64,000 nt of DNA from Lactococcus hircilactis (lineage in GTDB: Bacteria > Bacillota > Bacilli > Lactobacillales > Streptococcaceae): NCBI RefSeq assembly GCF_009601015.1, contig NZ_WITJ01000001.1:124001-188000 (forward strand). Reading direction: 5' to 3'. A program made the translations under genes and the position numbers. The notes beneath the pieces were generated by a model that did no database searches, was not told the origin of the DNA, and was given only the letters and a program-made list of their open reading frames with translations. Of this stretch, positions 18,650-28,866 are shown piece by piece. Positions within the stretch are counted from its first letter, which is position 1. The number at the start of each line of letters is the position of its first letter.

Positions 18650-19048
18650 TTATTTTTCGTACAGGAAGTAAAATTTTGGAGTGTCATTTTTGCTGTTTTC
18701 CTTATCTGGACAGCTATTTTTTTTAAATTTAAACCATGAACTTATTTTTTTTATCATCATCATTAAAAAAGGATTAGATTTGATTAATGCTTTTTTCACT
18801 TTTTCTTTTAGGACAATACTGTGTGACTTTTCGTTAAATTCAATAATACTTCCTTGGATTTGAGTAACTCCTTGTTTTTCTTTTCCTCCAAAATTTTGGC
18901 GTTTTTCTGATGTGGAGATTTCTTTTTTGTAGTGGAGGAGTTCTGATGTTCTTTCCTTAATCCAAATTTGATGTGTCCATTTTTCAATAGAAAAAAAGAA
19001 GAAAAGGAACAGACAACATAGTAACACGAACATAAGCTTTTTTTTCAA
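18650..19048 (-). CDS. Hypothetical secreted or membrane-anchored protein
   Basis: 132 residues with one N-terminal hydrophobic segment (MKKKLMFVLLCCLFLFFFF) and a lysine-rich exterior part; cysteines in the segment are not in a convincing lipobox. AAGGAGAAAAG precedes the ATG on the minus strand, supporting a real gene. No family is recognised. It stands alone between mprF and the gene at 19247, with opposite orientation to the latter. Confidence 0.5.
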   Translation of the reverse strand: MKKKLMFVLLCCLFLFFFFSIEKWTHQIWIKERTSELLHYKKEISTSEKRQNFGGKEKQGVTQIQGSIIEFNEKSHSIVLKEKVKKALIKSNPFLMMMIKKISSWFKFKKNSCPDKENSKNDTPKFYFLYEK

Positions 19049-19246
19049 ACTTTTCTCCTTGTCAATGGTTTGTTATACATACTCTATCATATTATTATTT
19101 AATGTCAAGTATTTATAGTATGTTTCATAAAAAACGAATGAGTGATATTTTATAAGAAATCGTGATTCGTTCACTTTTTTCTTGAAGGTTTTACATTTAA
19201 AGCGTACAATGTGAATTATAAATAAAAAGATGACATGGGGGAGTTT

Positions 19247-20497
19247 ATGAAAATCGTTTCTAAAAAGAAAATAGGCATTTTTCTTGTTTTAATTGGTTTT
19301 GTCATTTTTGGATTCTTTTTTTGGCAAAAAATAACAAAACCTGATTTAAAAAATGCAAATTTATCTGCACAACAAATCCCCAAATGGACTGCTTCTACAC
19401 AAGCTTTAGTGAGTAAAAATGCTTTTAAAAAGGCTTTAAGTCCTTATTTTCCTGCAGTGAAAACGATGCAAATTACAGATGAAAACTCGCCGATTGTCCC
19501 TGGACTTTTAGGTACTTGGTCTATTGATCCAAAAACTGGGAAAGCGGCTTATGCTACAAAATGGACGCCTCAAGGAATTACAGCAATTTCTAATCAATAC
19601 ATTCTTGTGACGGCTTATGATGGAAATCATCACTTAGACTCTTTAGTTTATGTGATTGATTTTAAAACTGGAAAGTATTTGAAAACTGTGATTTTACCGA
19701 ACCAAGCTCATGTTGGTGGAATTACTTATGATGAAAAGCGTCAGAATATTTGGATCTCGACAGATGAGAAAAAAGCTGCAGAACTTACGGTTCTTAAACT
19801 TTCTACTTTGAAAGCTTATGATGCTAAAAAATCAAAAAAAGCCATCAGAGTCGATGAAACTTTTAAGTTACCTTGGTTAAAAGCAACGTCAACGATTGCT
19901 TATTCTGAATTAGATAATGCAATTATTGTACCCTATTTCTCAACAGAAACATCAAGTTTGTATGGTTTACCCCTCAATGATCAAGGAATGATTGATGATC
20001 AAACGATTTTAAGTACGGGGCAAAAAAATAAACTCAGTGATCTTGATTTGCAAAACCTTTTGAAACATGTTTATTGTGCGGAAATTCCTGCAAAAGTGCA
20101 AGGTTTTGCATCACTTGGCAATGGATATGTTGGTACTTTTAATACATCTTATGGGAATGTGAGTTCTTCTGTGCGTTTTACTGCTTGGTATCTTGATGAT
20201 CAAAGTAATACGTCACTCAAAGAATTTAAATTTAAAAATATCAGTGTTTCGACATCAAAGAAAAATCAAATCATAAAAATGCCACCTTACTTAGAACAAG
20301 TCGCAGCACATGATGATACGAGTTTATATTATCTTTTTGAATCAGGCGCTACAAAATACCGACTTAAAACACCTGAGGTGATTGACCGAATCGTTAGTGT
20401 GAGTTATGATGATAAGGGAGTTTATGAACAAGCTAAATCCGCACTCAAACCTGAGAAAATTTCGCTTCCTTCCTACGATGAATTTCATTCAAAATAG
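19247..20497 (+). CDS. Hypothetical exported protein, possible beta-propeller
   Basis: 416 residues. N-terminal signal anchor (residues 6-27), then a soluble domain rich in repeated beta-strand motifs: YILVTAYDGNHHLDSLVYVIDF, HVGGITYDEKRQNIWIS and AIIVPYF-like units. These recall a beta-propeller or YncE-type sensor. ATG 19247 is preferred over ATG 19235 since GGGGGAG lies between them. TTGAAG and TACAAT upstream (17-bp spacer, ending at 19211) could be its promoter. Function unknown; it converges with murB. Confidence 0.6.
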   Translation: MKIVSKKKIGIFLVLIGFVIFGFFFWQKITKPDLKNANLSAQQIPKWTASTQALVSKNAFKKALSPYFPAVKTMQITDENSPIVPGLLGTWSIDPKTGKAAYATKWTPQGITAISNQYILVTAYDGNHHLDSLVYVIDFKTGKYLKTVILPNQAHVGGITYDEKRQNIWISTDEKKAAELTVLKLSTLKAYDAKKSKKAIRVDETFKLPWLKATSTIAYSELDNAIIVPYFSTETSSLYGLPLNDQGMIDDQTILSTGQKNKLSDLDLQNLLKHVYCAEIPAKVQGFASLGNGYVGTFNTSYGNVSSSVRFTAWYLDDQSNTSLKEFKFKNISVSTSKKNQIIKMPPYLEQVAAHDDTSLYYLFESGATKYRLKTPEVIDRIVSVSYDDKGVYEQAKSALKPEKISLPSYDEFHSK

Positions 20498-20508
20498 TCT
20501 TGAATTTC

Positions 20509-21411
20509 TTATTTGTCACCAATGATTCGTACTTCACACTCGAGTGTAATCCCTGAATTTTCTTTTACTTTTTCAATCACGTGAGCAATCAGTTGTTCAT
20601 AATCGAGTGCTTTTGCATGATCAACATTGACCATGAATCCTGCGTGTTTTTTGGAAACTTCGACACCACCAATTCGAAAGCCTTGCACGCCAGAAGCTTG
20701 TATAAGCTGTCCTGCAAAATGTCCAGCAGGCCGTTTAAAGACAGAACCACAACTTGGATATTCTAGCGGTTGTTTACTTGCACGCAGCGTGTTCAATTTT
20801 TCCATTTCTTTTTTGATGAGCATTGGATCTCCAGTGGTCAGCTCAAATTTTGCAGAAACGACAATGAGATTGTGCTCACGGATGATGGATTGACGGTACC
20901 CCCAGTGCATTTCTTGTCCTGTCAGTACTGACAGATTTCCATTTTGATCAATGACTTTACAGCTGGCTAAAATTTCTGAAATTTCTCCGCCATAAGCGCC
21001 CGCATTCATGAAAACAGCTCCTCCAATTGATCCTGGAATACCACACGCAAATTCGAATCCAGAAAGTGCATGTGCAGCCGCAATTTCTGAAACTTGAATG
21101 AGCCCAGCGCCCGCTTGTGCTTCAATCGTGTACCCTGCAATTTGAACACGGTTCATTTTTTCAAGCAAAATGACCACTCCTCGAATTCCACCGTCACGAA
21201 CTATTAAATTTGAAGCATTCCCAAGAACGGTCACAGGTACCCCATTTTCACGTGCTTGTGCAATCAATTGCTCTAGCGCCATAACGGTTTTTGGAAAGGC
21301 TAAAATATCTGCTGGACCACCGACTTTAGTGTATGTATACTGGCTCAAGGGTTCATTATATTTTAATTCCAAATCTGAAATTTGTTCAAATATTTTTTTA
21401 TCTAACATCAT
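20509..21411 (-). CDS. murB: UDP-N-acetylenolpyruvoylglucosamine reductase
   Basis: 300 residues. Reduces UDP-GlcNAc-enolpyruvate to UDP-MurNAc in peptidoglycan synthesis, using FAD and NADPH. The FAD domain shows [30 protein letters not shown] (given as positions 58-77), and [20 protein letters not shown]. The catalytic serine is in [11 protein letters not shown] and the glutamate near the C terminus in [11 protein letters not shown]. This is the short type (MurB type IIa as in Firmicutes). A copy of the 20-bp palindrome core lies inside the coding frame at 20919. Confidence 0.96.
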   Translation of the reverse strand: MMLDKKIFEQISDLELKYNEPLSQYTYTKVGGPADILAFPKTVMALEQLIAQARENGVPVTVLGNASNLIVRDGGIRGVVILLEKMNRVQIAGYTIEAQAGAGLIQVSEIAAAHALSGFEFACGIPGSIGGAVFMNAGAYGGEISEILASCKVIDQNGNLSVLTGQEMHWGYRQSIIREHNLIVVSAKFELTTGDPMLIKKEMEKLNTLRASKQPLEYPSCGSVFKRPAGHFAGQLIQASGVQGFRIGGVEVSKKHAGFMVNVDHAKALDYEQLIAHVIEKVKENSGITLECEVRIIGDK

Positions 21412-21502
21412 TTTCCTTCATCACATCATCTTTTTTATCATTATAACATGTTTTATTTTAAAAAAGTGCTCACCACAGGTTCAAAAAACAAATGTGGCAT
21501 TT

Positions 21503-22003
21503 TTAGTCGATTAATTTTAAGAAACGATTCTCCCAGAGTTGCTCAAAAAATGCGATGGTTTTCTCAGCAGAAAGAAAGGGATTATCATAAGTTGATGACA
21601 AGCCGCGCATCATAACATTTTCATACCCCAAACCAAATGCAAATTCAACACTCGCATTGATACAATAATCTGTTTGAGCGCCTGCAAATTCTATTGATTT
21701 GACCTTAAGTTGGTTTAGTATGTCTTGCAAAGTCGTCTGATAAAACGCATTCGCATGTGTTTTTCTAACAAAAAAATCCTCTTTTGATAATTTTATCTCA
21801 GGAATAATTTCCCACGCTTTAGTCCCAAAAATAAGTCCCTCATCCTCATGTTGTACGACAATGACGGGCAATTGTTGCTTTCGATACAACTTAAGACGCA
21901 AATCAATGGCTTCAATCAATTTTTCACGCTGATAAATGGGTTGACTGCCTTCTTGCAACACACCGTTTTGCATATCAATCATTAAAAAAGCATCTGCTAA
22001 CAT
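21503..22003 (-). CDS. Isochorismatase-family cysteine hydrolase
   Basis: 166 residues. The triad positions of the family are visible: Asp in LMIDMQNGV (residue 10), Lys in FFVRKTHANAF, and Cys in AGAQTDYCINASVEFA. Substrates in the family range from nicotinamide to isochorismate and cannot be assigned. It lies upstream of murB and downstream of the deoxynucleoside kinase on the same strand; a full palindrome copy fills the gap to the latter. Probably a housekeeping amidase. Confidence 0.85.
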   Translation of the reverse strand: MLADAFLMIDMQNGVLQEGSQPIYQREKLIEAIDLRLKLYRKQQLPVIVVQHEDEGLIFGTKAWEIIPEIKLSKEDFFVRKTHANAFYQTTLQDILNQLKVKSIEFAGAQTDYCINASVEFAFGLGYENVMMRGLSSTYDNPFLSAEKTIAFFEQLWENRFLKLID

Positions 22004-22053
22004 CTGTCAGTACTCACAATCTTTTTTTTATTCTTTTTTATGGTCCAAATTTT

Positions 22054-22073
22054 TTCTGTCAGTACTGACAGAA
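22054..22073. repeat. Iterated palindrome copy (after deoxynucleoside kinase)
   Basis: Perfect TTCTGTCAGTACTGACAGAA directly after the kinase stop codon. A degenerate second copy (CTGTCAGTACTCAC) overlaps the start of the next gene at about 22003. Confidence 0.9.
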
Positions 22074-22074
22074 A

Positions 22075-22716
22075 TTAATGGAGCAAATCCAGTGTTTTGA
22101 GCTGCTGATCGATTTGGTCCAGCACATTTTTTAAATCCGATGGATTATTGACAAAGTCAATTTGATCTCCATCAATTTTTATTTTGGGTGAAACATTATA
22201 TTTTTCATACCATTCTGGATATTCGTGATAAACTTGATGATAATATTCTCTTAAGCCTGGTTGTGTCTTGATTTGCTCAAATGCACGCCCACGCTTTTCA
22301 ATTCGTGATAACATAGTCTCAAAAGAAACGTCAATAAAAACCAGTAAATCAGGGCGCTTCTTTGGCATCCCTTCAAGTTCTTCAAGCATATTTCCAAGTA
22401 AATCTTTGTAAATATCAAGTTCAGTTTTAGTTACATTTCCATTTTTGTAGTTTAATTTTAAAAACAATTCATCTTCAAAAATAGAACGATCCAATACATT
22501 GTTATCTCTACGATATGCCATTTTAATGGATTCAAAACGCTTATTTAAAAAATAAATTTGAAGCAAAAACGCATATTTTTTAGGATTTTCATAATACAAA
22601 TCCAAAACGGGATTATGATCCACTGCTTCATAAAAAACTTCCGTCCCTAAATGTGCGCCCAAAGCTTTGGCAAGACTTGATTTCCCAGCACCAATAGTCC
22701 CTGCTAATACGATCAA
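22075..22716 (-). CDS. Deoxyadenosine/deoxyguanosine kinase family
   Basis: 213 residues. P-loop GTIGAGKSS (residues 6-14), the DRSIFED motif near 75-81, and the lid region RIEKRGRAFE mark the dNK family that phosphorylates deoxynucleosides for salvage. Specificity (dAdo, dGuo or dCyd) is not determined by sequence alone. It is upstream of the cysteine hydrolase and murB and downstream of folC. Confidence 0.88.
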   Translation of the reverse strand: MIVLAGTIGAGKSSLAKALGAHLGTEVFYEAVDHNPVLDLYYENPKKYAFLLQIYFLNKRFESIKMAYRRDNNVLDRSIFEDELFLKLNYKNGNVTKTELDIYKDLLGNMLEELEGMPKKRPDLLVFIDVSFETMLSRIEKRGRAFEQIKTQPGLREYYHQVYHEYPEWYEKYNVSPKIKIDGDQIDFVNNPSDLKNVLDQIDQQLKTLDLLH

Positions 22717-22803
22717 AATTCTAATTTCCTCCTCTAAAATTGGTTTTTTTTATTCCAATTTTCCATTGTCAAACACAAAAAATGACAACTTATCTATTAT
22801 ACC

Positions 22804-24105
22804 TTATCTCATCGATTTTTTTAATAAATAATCTCGAACTTGCGAAGAAAAATAAAGTGATCCGGTGATCAATAAAATATCATCTTGCGCTAAATTTTTT
22901 TGTGCACGGACTAAAGCCAGCTCAAAACTTGGAGCTAATTCCACTCCTTCTTCTTCTAAATCCTTGAAATCACTTAAATTCAACGCTTTAGGATAATTAA
23001 AAGTGGTCAAAATTAAATGTGAATGATTCACAGTTTGAAGCATTTTTATCATTTGACTGATGTCTTTTGTGATAATTGCTGAAAATAGAATCGTGATATT
23101 TCGATTTGGAAATTCACTTGCTAAATTTTCAAGCAGTCGTTTCATCGCATGGACATTATGCGCACCATCAACTAAAATTAAAGGTTTTTCTCCTAACTTT
23201 TCCATCCGAGCAGGCCAAACCGCTTCGCGAATTCCCGCACGAATCGCTTGTTCACTTAAGCTGATACCGACTTTATTTGCATAGACTAAAGCAAGCTCAA
23301 TTGCCATTGCAGCATTTTCAACCTGATGCAATCCCACCAATGATTTTTCAAGATTGAGCAGTGTTTCTTGTCCAGCAAAAAAATTAAAATGTTCATTTTC
23401 TTCAAGTTCAGTCCGATAATCATAAGGAAATTGATAGACACGCGCAGTTTTTTCTCTAGCTACTTCCCAAATGACGCGCAATGCTTCTAGTTCAATATTT
23501 CCAAGAACTACTGGAATCCCAGGTTTAATAATTCCCGCCTTTTGAGCAGCAATTTCACCCAAAGTTTTTCCCAAAATATCGATATGATCTAACCCGATTG
23601 TTGTAATGCCACAAACCACTGGGTTAATCACGTTAGTACTATCTAATAATCCACCTAAACCGACTTCGATGACTGCTAAATCAACTTTTTCATCTGCAAA
23701 ATATTTAAACCCCATTGCTGTAATGATTTCAAATTCAGTAATGCCTGTTAATTTTTCATCCGCATCAAGTTGTTCAACTAAAGGCTGCAAAAGATTCACA
23801 TAGTCAATAATTTTTTCATCCGGCATTGGTTGCGCATTGATGGACATCCGTTCTCCAAATGTTTCAATAAATGGACTGGTATAGGATGCGACTTTTTTTA
23901 AGCCTGCTTTCATAAAAATTGAGCGCACAAAAGCAACCGTTGAGCCTTTTCCATTTGTTCCAGCGACATGAATCATTGATAATTGATTTTCAGGATGATT
24001 CAATAATTCAAGTAAAGCACTCACGCGAGATAATCCCGGCCGAATATTAAATTTCAAGCGTGAATGAATCCAATCCAGTGCCTCATCAATCGTATTTACA
24101 ACCAT
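22804..24105 (-). CDS. folC: Folylpolyglutamate synthase/dihydrofolate synthase
   Basis: 433 residues of the Mur-ligase fold. ATP loop [15 protein letters not shown] (about 44-58), [14 protein letters not shown], the [10 protein letters not shown] segment carrying a metal ligand, and [10 protein letters not shown] in the C-terminal domain identify FolC. It adds glutamate to dihydropteroate and folates. It is the last gene of the fol cluster and overlaps the Nudix gene by ten bases, so translation is coupled. Confidence 0.94.
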   Translation of the reverse strand: MVVNTIDEALDWIHSRLKFNIRPGLSRVSALLELLNHPENQLSMIHVAGTNGKGSTVAFVRSIFMKAGLKKVASYTSPFIETFGERMSINAQPMPDEKIIDYVNLLQPLVEQLDADEKLTGITEFEIITAMGFKYFADEKVDLAVIEVGLGGLLDSTNVINPVVCGITTIGLDHIDILGKTLGEIAAQKAGIIKPGIPVVLGNIELEALRVIWEVAREKTARVYQFPYDYRTELEENEHFNFFAGQETLLNLEKSLVGLHQVENAAMAIELALVYANKVGISLSEQAIRAGIREAVWPARMEKLGEKPLILVDGAHNVHAMKRLLENLASEFPNRNITILFSAIITKDISQMIKMLQTVNHSHLILTTFNYPKALNLSDFKDLEEEGVELAPSFELALVRAQKNLAQDDILLITGSLYFSSQVRDYLLKKSMR

Positions 24106-24611
24106 TTTTTGCCTTCTTCTATCAAACTGTAATATTTTTTAAACTCCTCTGGAGCCTGAGCTTCACGCAACAAAACAACTGGCAGCTCAGCTTGTTGAGC
24201 TTTTTGATTCGTTCGCTTTAAAACATACCTAAAATCAATATGCGTATGCGCTTTTTCATTTTTTACTTGATTATATGGAATCGAAATTAGATTCACATCC
24301 ACTAACTTTCCATTTTTTTGAGCAAAAAATCCTGTTTCTTCATGAAATTCACGCATCGCAGCTTCTATCGGACACTCGCCCAATTCTACATGTCCTGCAG
24401 GAAGTAGCCACTCTTTTTGATAGGGATGTTCAATAAAAAATAGTTGATCTCCCTCAAAAACGAGTGCACTTGCAGAAAGTTGGACATCAGGATTTGATTT
24501 TCCACGTAAATTTCCTTTAAAATGAGCAAGCAATTGATCGAGTTCAATGTACTTTTCTTCATTCATGTTTTCTTTTATTGTTTCTAATTCATCTCTAAGC
24601 GTTTCATTCAT
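24096..24611 (-). CDS. folQ: Nudix hydrolase, likely dihydroneopterin triphosphate pyrophosphohydrolase
   Basis: 171 residues. The Nudix box [23 protein letters not shown] (positions about 73-95) has the complete GX5EX7REUXEEXG pattern. In Lactococcus lactis the Nudix gene at this place in the folate cluster (YlgG/FolQ) removes pyrophosphate from dihydroneopterin triphosphate. Position between folP and folC with overlap into folC supports the same role here, though specificity is inferred from context. Confidence 0.85.
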   Translation of the reverse strand: MNETLRDELETIKENMNEEKYIELDQLLAHFKGNLRGKSNPDVQLSASALVFEGDQLFFIEHPYQKEWLLPAGHVELGECPIEAAMREFHEETGFFAQKNGKLVDVNLISIPYNQVKNEKAHTHIDFRYVLKRTNQKAQQAELPVVLLREAQAPEEFKKYYSLIEEGKKWL

Positions 24612-24613
24612 TT

Positions 24614-25687
24614 TTATGCCTGCTTATATTTCTTAAATCCATCAATCAACAGTTTAGTGTCTTTTGTATCATGTACACGAAGCACGCGTCCACCATCAGC
24701 AATCATCTGTGCTTCCAACATTAAATTTCCAAACCCTCGATCTTGATCGCTGAATCCAAAATCTTGACTTAAAAAACGTTTATGTGAGATTGCAATCATT
24801 ACTGGAAGTCCAAAACGACTCAAAAGTTCGCTGCTTTTTGCGCGTTCTAAACTATCTCCTCCTCGATTTGGATCATAAAAACCGACACCAGGATCTGTGC
24901 AAATCTGTTCCTTTTTTAATCCAGTGTGTAGTAATTCTTGTTTTTTATGTTCATAAAATCCACTCAATTCTTCAAACACATCGTCTGAATACAAAAATGG
25001 CGTTCGTCCATTATTCATTGCAACGACTGATGGGCGGTACTGTTCAATGACTTTTAATTTTTCATCTGTATCAAATCCATCAATATCATTGATAATATCC
25101 ACCCCACAATCCAAAACGCGCTCCATTACCTCTGGTTCATCAGTGTCAATCGCAACTGTAACATCAGGAAATTGTTTCTTTAGTGCTTTGAGTGGTTTTT
25201 CTAAGCGAAGCCATTCTTGATTTGGTGTAATGTCCAGATAGCCTGGACGAGAAGATTTTCCGCCCAATTCGATCACACTCGCGCCATCAATCAGTTGATT
25301 TTCTACTTTTTTTAAAAAAGAATCGACATTTAAATTTTCCTGTGCACCATCATGAAACGAATCTGGTGTGATATTCATAATGGTATAAACGATAGGTTGA
25401 TTTGTGAGATCAAAATTAAAATGTGCTCCAGACCAAACAATTTTTTGACGGTTCAAAATCTGTTGAAGTTGCGCTTTTTCATTGGGATCATCCCAGCGAT
25501 TTATCTGCTTTTCAAGCTCAAAACTATCAAACAAAACGATTAATGTCGTTTCATCAATCATAACTTTATTTCCAACTCTAAAAAGTTTTTTCATTATCAT
25601 CTGACGTTTTATTTCTGTCAATTCTGAAAAACAAATGGAAATATGATTCAATGAATAGGATTGCGTATTTAATTCTTCAATTTTCAT
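24614..25687 (-). CDS. folP: Dihydropteroate synthase
   Basis: 357 residues. Joins p-aminobenzoate to hydroxymethyl-dihydropterin pyrophosphate. The DHPS core begins at [15 protein letters not shown] (about residue 105), with [39 protein letters not shown] and DPGVGFYD following. The first 100 residues are an extra N-terminal part typical of lactococcal/streptococcal long FolP; standard FolP is about 280 residues. Overlaps folK by eleven bases and is followed two bases later by folQ. Confidence 0.94.
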   Translation of the reverse strand: MKIEELNTQSYSLNHISICFSELTEIKRQMIMKKLFRVGNKVMIDETTLIVLFDSFELEKQINRWDDPNEKAQLQQILNRQKIVWSGAHFNFDLTNQPIVYTIMNITPDSFHDGAQENLNVDSFLKKVENQLIDGASVIELGGKSSRPGYLDITPNQEWLRLEKPLKALKKQFPDVTVAIDTDEPEVMERVLDCGVDIINDIDGFDTDEKLKVIEQYRPSVVAMNNGRTPFLYSDDVFEELSGFYEHKKQELLHTGLKKEQICTDPGVGFYDPNRGGDSLERAKSSELLSRFGLPVMIAISHKRFLSQDFGFSDQDRGFGNLMLEAQMIADGGRVLRVHDTKDTKLLIDGFKKYKQA

Positions 25688-26189
25688 GATGATGAACTCC
25701 TTTTTCTTTTACAATCTCAACTGCTTGTTCGGTTTTTTTCAATTTTTCAATTGCATTTTCGACTGCTTTATATTCATAAAAATCCACAGGAAGAATTTCA
25801 ATCAAAGGAATCAAAACAAAAAGACGATGAAATACTTCTTGATGTGGAATCGTTAAATCATTTGACGCCATTTTTACGTGATCAAAAAACAAAATATCAA
25901 TATCAATGGTCCGTGGCCCCCAACGGATGATTCGTTTTCGATGTAGCACTTTTTCAATCCGATGAATGACTAAAAGAAGCGCATGAGGAGCTAGTTCTGT
26001 TTCTATTTCAAGTGCTAGATTAATAAAGTCATCTTGAATCACTCCTCCCACAGGAGAGGTTTCATAAAATGAGGAGCGTTTTTTTAAAAGAATACCCGGC
26101 TCATTTTCTAATAAAGTGATTGCCTTTTGAAGATACGCTTCACGCTTTCCAATGTTGCTTCCCAAACTTAAATAACACGTGTGTTTCAC
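25677..26189 (-). CDS. folK: HPPK, 6-hydroxymethyl-dihydropterin pyrophosphokinase
   Basis: 170 residues. Motifs CYLSLGSNIGKREAYL, YETSPVG near 45, and the RWGPRTIDIDILFFD signature (about 92-106) define HPPK, which activates the pterin for FolP. It ends in a histidine-rich tail (GVHHHEN) rather than a fused GTP cyclohydrolase I as in the L. lactis folKE gene. No folE is seen in the window. Confidence 0.93.
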   Translation of the reverse strand: MKHTCYLSLGSNIGKREAYLQKAITLLENEPGILLKKRSSFYETSPVGGVIQDDFINLALEIETELAPHALLLVIHRIEKVLHRKRIIRWGPRTIDIDILFFDHVKMASNDLTIPHQEVFHRLFVLIPLIEILPVDFYEYKAVENAIEKLKKTEQAVEIVKEKGVHHHEN

Positions 26190-26198
26190 ATTTTTCTC

Positions 26199-26549
26199 CT
26201 AGCGTTTCATGATGACTTCTGCAGAATCAAAAATGCCATCAATCGGAACCGCTAACTTGCGCAGATGAATTTCTACGGTTTGGATTTCCGAATGACTTGA
26301 TTTTATAGCTGTGATGATGTCAAATGCAAGTTTTTCAATCAAATCGACCCGCGAGCACTGAACTATTTTTTGCGTTAGTTCATAAAAGGACACATAACTT
26401 AAGGTTTCATCAAGTGCATCTTTTCCTGAAAAATCAAAATTTGTTTCCACTAATAAATCAATTTCCAGCATTTGACCGATTATTTTTTCTTCTTTTAAAA
26501 CACCAATATGCGCTTTAAATTTCATGTTATTTAACTTAATTTGATACAT
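26199..26549 (-). CDS. folB: Dihydroneopterin aldolase
   Basis: 116 residues. Typical short tunnelling-fold protein: MYQIKLNNMKFKAHIGVLKEEK with the active-site Glu, DETLSYVSFYELTQKIV, LIEKLAFDIITAI and HLRKLAVPIDG near the end. Converts dihydroneopterin to hydroxymethyl-dihydropterin. It is first of folB-K-P-Q-C, separated from folK by nine bases. No riboswitch is visible upstream; the gap to ysxC holds a terminator. Confidence 0.92.
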   Translation of the reverse strand: MYQIKLNNMKFKAHIGVLKEEKIIGQMLEIDLLVETNFDFSGKDALDETLSYVSFYELTQKIVQCSRVDLIEKLAFDIITAIKSSHSEIQTVEIHLRKLAVPIDGIFDSAEVIMKR

Positions 26550-26599
26550 TTTTTCCTCGCTTCATGATGCAAAAATCTTTTTTTTGAAACTTTGATATA

Positions 26600-26623
26600 A
26601 AAAAGCTATGACGTTTCATAACT
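26600..26623 (-). terminator. Terminator between ysxC and folB
   Basis: Short hairpin TTATGA-AACG-TCATAG followed on the minus strand by CTTTTTT. It would end the ysxC transcript, so folB needs its own promoter or read-through. Confidence 0.6.
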
Positions 26624-26628
26624 TTAAC

Positions 26629-27210
26629 TTAAAGATACTTTTCAATCGCTGACCAAGCGTGATCAAGTCCTGTTTTATCAAAAGAAGAAAAGATGATAAA
26701 ATCATCGGTGCTATCGAATCTTAATGCTTTTCTAATGATTGACTCTTGACGATTCCATTTTCCGCGAGGGACTTTATCTGCTTTTGTTGCTACTAAAATG
26801 ACTGGAATATGATGATATTTTAAAAATTCGTACATCATGCAATCATCCTCAGACGGCTCATGTCGGATGTCAACTAAACTTACCACTGCTTTCAAATTTT
26901 CACGTGTGATCAAATATTCTTCAATCATCTTTCCCCATTTTTCACGTTCTTTTTTTGATACGCGCGCATAACCATAACCTGGAACATCTACAAAATGAAC
27001 GGTATCATCAATGTTGTAAAAATTCAAGAGTTGAGTTTTTCCAGGATTTCCAGAAGTTCTTGCGAAATTTTTTCGATTCAAAAGGGTATTGATAAAGCTC
27101 GATTTTCCTACATTAGATCGTCCAGCTAGAGCAATTTCAGGTAAATCTGACTCTGGATAATGCTGCTTTGATGGGGCAGAGATGGTTAATTTTAGATTAT
27201 TCAAATTCAT
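26629..27210 (-). CDS. ysxC: Ribosome-biogenesis GTPase YsxC/EngB
   Basis: 193 residues. G1 [14 protein letters not shown] (about 28-41), G2 [10 protein letters not shown]3 [15 protein letters not shown] and G4 VATKADKV give the TRAFAC/EngB family, needed for 50S subunit assembly. It lies downstream of the amino-acid permease with only 38 bp between, so may be partly read from the same transcript as well as from its own promoter. Confidence 0.94.
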   Translation of the reverse strand: MNLNNLKLTISAPSKQHYPESDLPEIALAGRSNVGKSSFINTLLNRKNFARTSGNPGKTQLLNFYNIDDTVHFVDVPGYGYARVSKKEREKWGKMIEEYLITRENLKAVVSLVDIRHEPSEDDCMMYEFLKYHHIPVILVATKADKVPRGKWNRQESIIRKALRFDSTDDFIIFSSFDKTGLDHAWSAIEKYL

Positions 27211-27248
27211 AGTTTCAATTATAACATATTTTGTACTTCACAGAGCTT

Positions 27249-28592
27249 CTAAATTGATGGGGTATGATATTTTTTTTTCAGATAAAAGTAAATAGGTAAT
27301 CCCAATAAGGTCGCGCCAATTCCTGTCAGTGAAAGGGCAAAATCATTAAATAAAGTCATGCAAATAATGAAAAGTCCTCCCAAAATGGCAATTGTTGGAA
27401 CGATGGGATAAAGTGGTACTTTATAAGGACGAAGTAAGTCTGGTTCTCGTTTTCTCAAAAGAAAAAGTGCGATAAAAACGAGTGTATAAAACAGCCAAAT
27501 GATGAACACTAACATATCAGTAAGAAGATTAAATCCATCATTTGAAAAAAATGCAATGCAAATCATCGTACAAGCTAAAATCAACTCTAATACTCCTGAA
27601 GCAATGGGAGTTCCTTTGTGTACTTTCACAAGTAGCTTCCAAAAAGGAAAAAGTTTTTCTTTAGCAAGCGTGTAAGGTTGGCGCATCGCAGTCATCGTAT
27701 AGCCATTTATCGTGCCATAGACTGAAATGAGAATTCCGATGGTTATGATTTTCCCTCCGATTCCACCAAATAAGAGTTCTGCTACTTTTGATGCAGCATC
27801 TTCATTTCCAGAAAGTTGAGAGATAGGAAGTACTTTGATAAAAATGTAGTTAATCAAAACATAAATAATCATCACACCAACAATTCCAATGGAAATTGCT
27901 CTGGGTAAATCTTTGGTCGGATTTTTAAGTTCTCCTGCGATATTTCCAACATAAATCCAGCCATTATACGCATACATTGTCGCTAAAAGTCCAGCACCTA
28001 ATGCTGGAAAAAAAGAGAGATGATGACCTACGCTAAGAGGAAATAAGCTGACTTGAGCGGTATCTTGGTGCAGTATTCCAAAAATAATGATTAAAATAAT
28101 CGGAATCAATTTCATCACAAATGCAATGGATTGGATAAGTCCACCCACACGTGATCCTAAAAAATTCAAGAGTGCTGTGAGGATTGCGACACTCAGTGCG
28201 ATAGGAACTAAAAAATCCTGTGATAAGCCTAAGAGATGAATCACTTGAGTTCCAAAAACGATAGATAATGCAGCCACTTCTGCTGGAAAATAAATCATGA
28301 CTTGTGCCCAACCCAATAAAAATGCAGCTGTTTTCCCATATCCTCGCTCAATATACCGCAGCATGCCACCTGTTTCAGGAATCGCTGCAGCCATTTCTGC
28401 TCCTGTGAGTGCAGCACAAATTGAAATCACTCCTGCAAAAATCCAAACAAACATAAATAGACTCGTCGTTTGTGTTGCTTGTGCGACACTTGCTCCTTTA
28501 AAAAAAACACCCGATCCAATCACAGACCCCATGACTGTTGCTAATGCTGGAAAAAAACCTAAGGTTCTTTTCAATTCTTCTTTACTTTCCAC
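27249..28592 (-). CDS. APC family amino-acid permease under lysine riboswitch
   Basis: 447 residues with twelve predicted helices. Helix one motif GSVIGSGVFFKGA and EMAAAIPETGGMLRYIERGYG (by position about 66-87) place it in the LAT/SteT-like branch of APC permeases, often serine/threonine or cationic amino-acid exchangers. The start is GTG at 28592 with GGGAG seven bases upstream. A lysine riboswitch with terminator lies directly upstream, so lysine uptake or lysine-linked exchange is the likely role. Confidence 0.82.
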   Translation of the reverse strand: MESKEELKRTLGFFPALATVMGSVIGSGVFFKGASVAQATQTTSLFMFVWIFAGVISICAALTGAEMAAAIPETGGMLRYIERGYGKTAAFLLGWAQVMIYFPAEVAALSIVFGTQVIHLLGLSQDFLVPIALSVAILTALLNFLGSRVGGLIQSIAFVMKLIPIILIIIFGILHQDTAQVSLFPLSVGHHLSFFPALGAGLLATMYAYNGWIYVGNIAGELKNPTKDLPRAISIGIVGVMIIYVLINYIFIKVLPISQLSGNEDAASKVAELLFGGIGGKIITIGILISVYGTINGYTMTAMRQPYTLAKEKLFPFWKLLVKVHKGTPIASGVLELILACTMICIAFFSNDGFNLLTDMLVFIIWLFYTLVFIALFLLRKREPDLLRPYKVPLYPIVPTIAILGGLFIICMTLFNDFALSLTGIGATLLGLPIYFYLKKKYHTPSI

Positions 28593-28633
28593 ATTTTTCT
28601 CCCTTTTTCATTGAAAATGATTTCTTGGCATAC

Positions 28634-28660
28634 AAAAAAAGCAATCTGACGACTGCTTCA
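28634..28660 (-). terminator. Expression-platform terminator of lysine riboswitch
   Basis: Stem GCAGUC/GAUUGC with a four-base loop followed by a U7 tract, placed between the lysine aptamer and the permease start. Confidence 0.8.
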
Positions 28661-28695
28661 GTATGAAAAACAACAGATTTCTAAGGTTTTACATA

Positions 28696-28866
28696 CGATC
28701 AGCACACCACAAGTTTTTCTTGTGACAGTCAAATGAGTTTTTCTCATTTGCCCAAAAATAAAGATGAGCATGCTTTATTTTTTCGGCAACCGCTCCTTTT
28801 CTTGATTTCACTGCTGTGCTCAAACTCCATCAAGGATCCTATTGGTTGCAACCTCTGTCGATTTCT
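28696..28866 (-). ncRNA. Lysine riboswitch (L box)
   Basis: On the minus strand the RNA reads CGACAGAGGUUGC, then CUUGAUGGAG, AGGAGCGGUUGCCGAA, an AAAUAAAG/CUUUAUUUU paired arm, GGGCAAAUGAG, GACUGUCACAAG and UGUGCUGAUCG. These match, in order, the conserved blocks of the lysC-type lysine aptamer (AGAGGUGC, GGGGAGCGUCGCCGAAG, GGCUGUCA and the closing stem). It is followed by a terminator; lysine would shut off the downstream permease. Confidence 0.9.
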
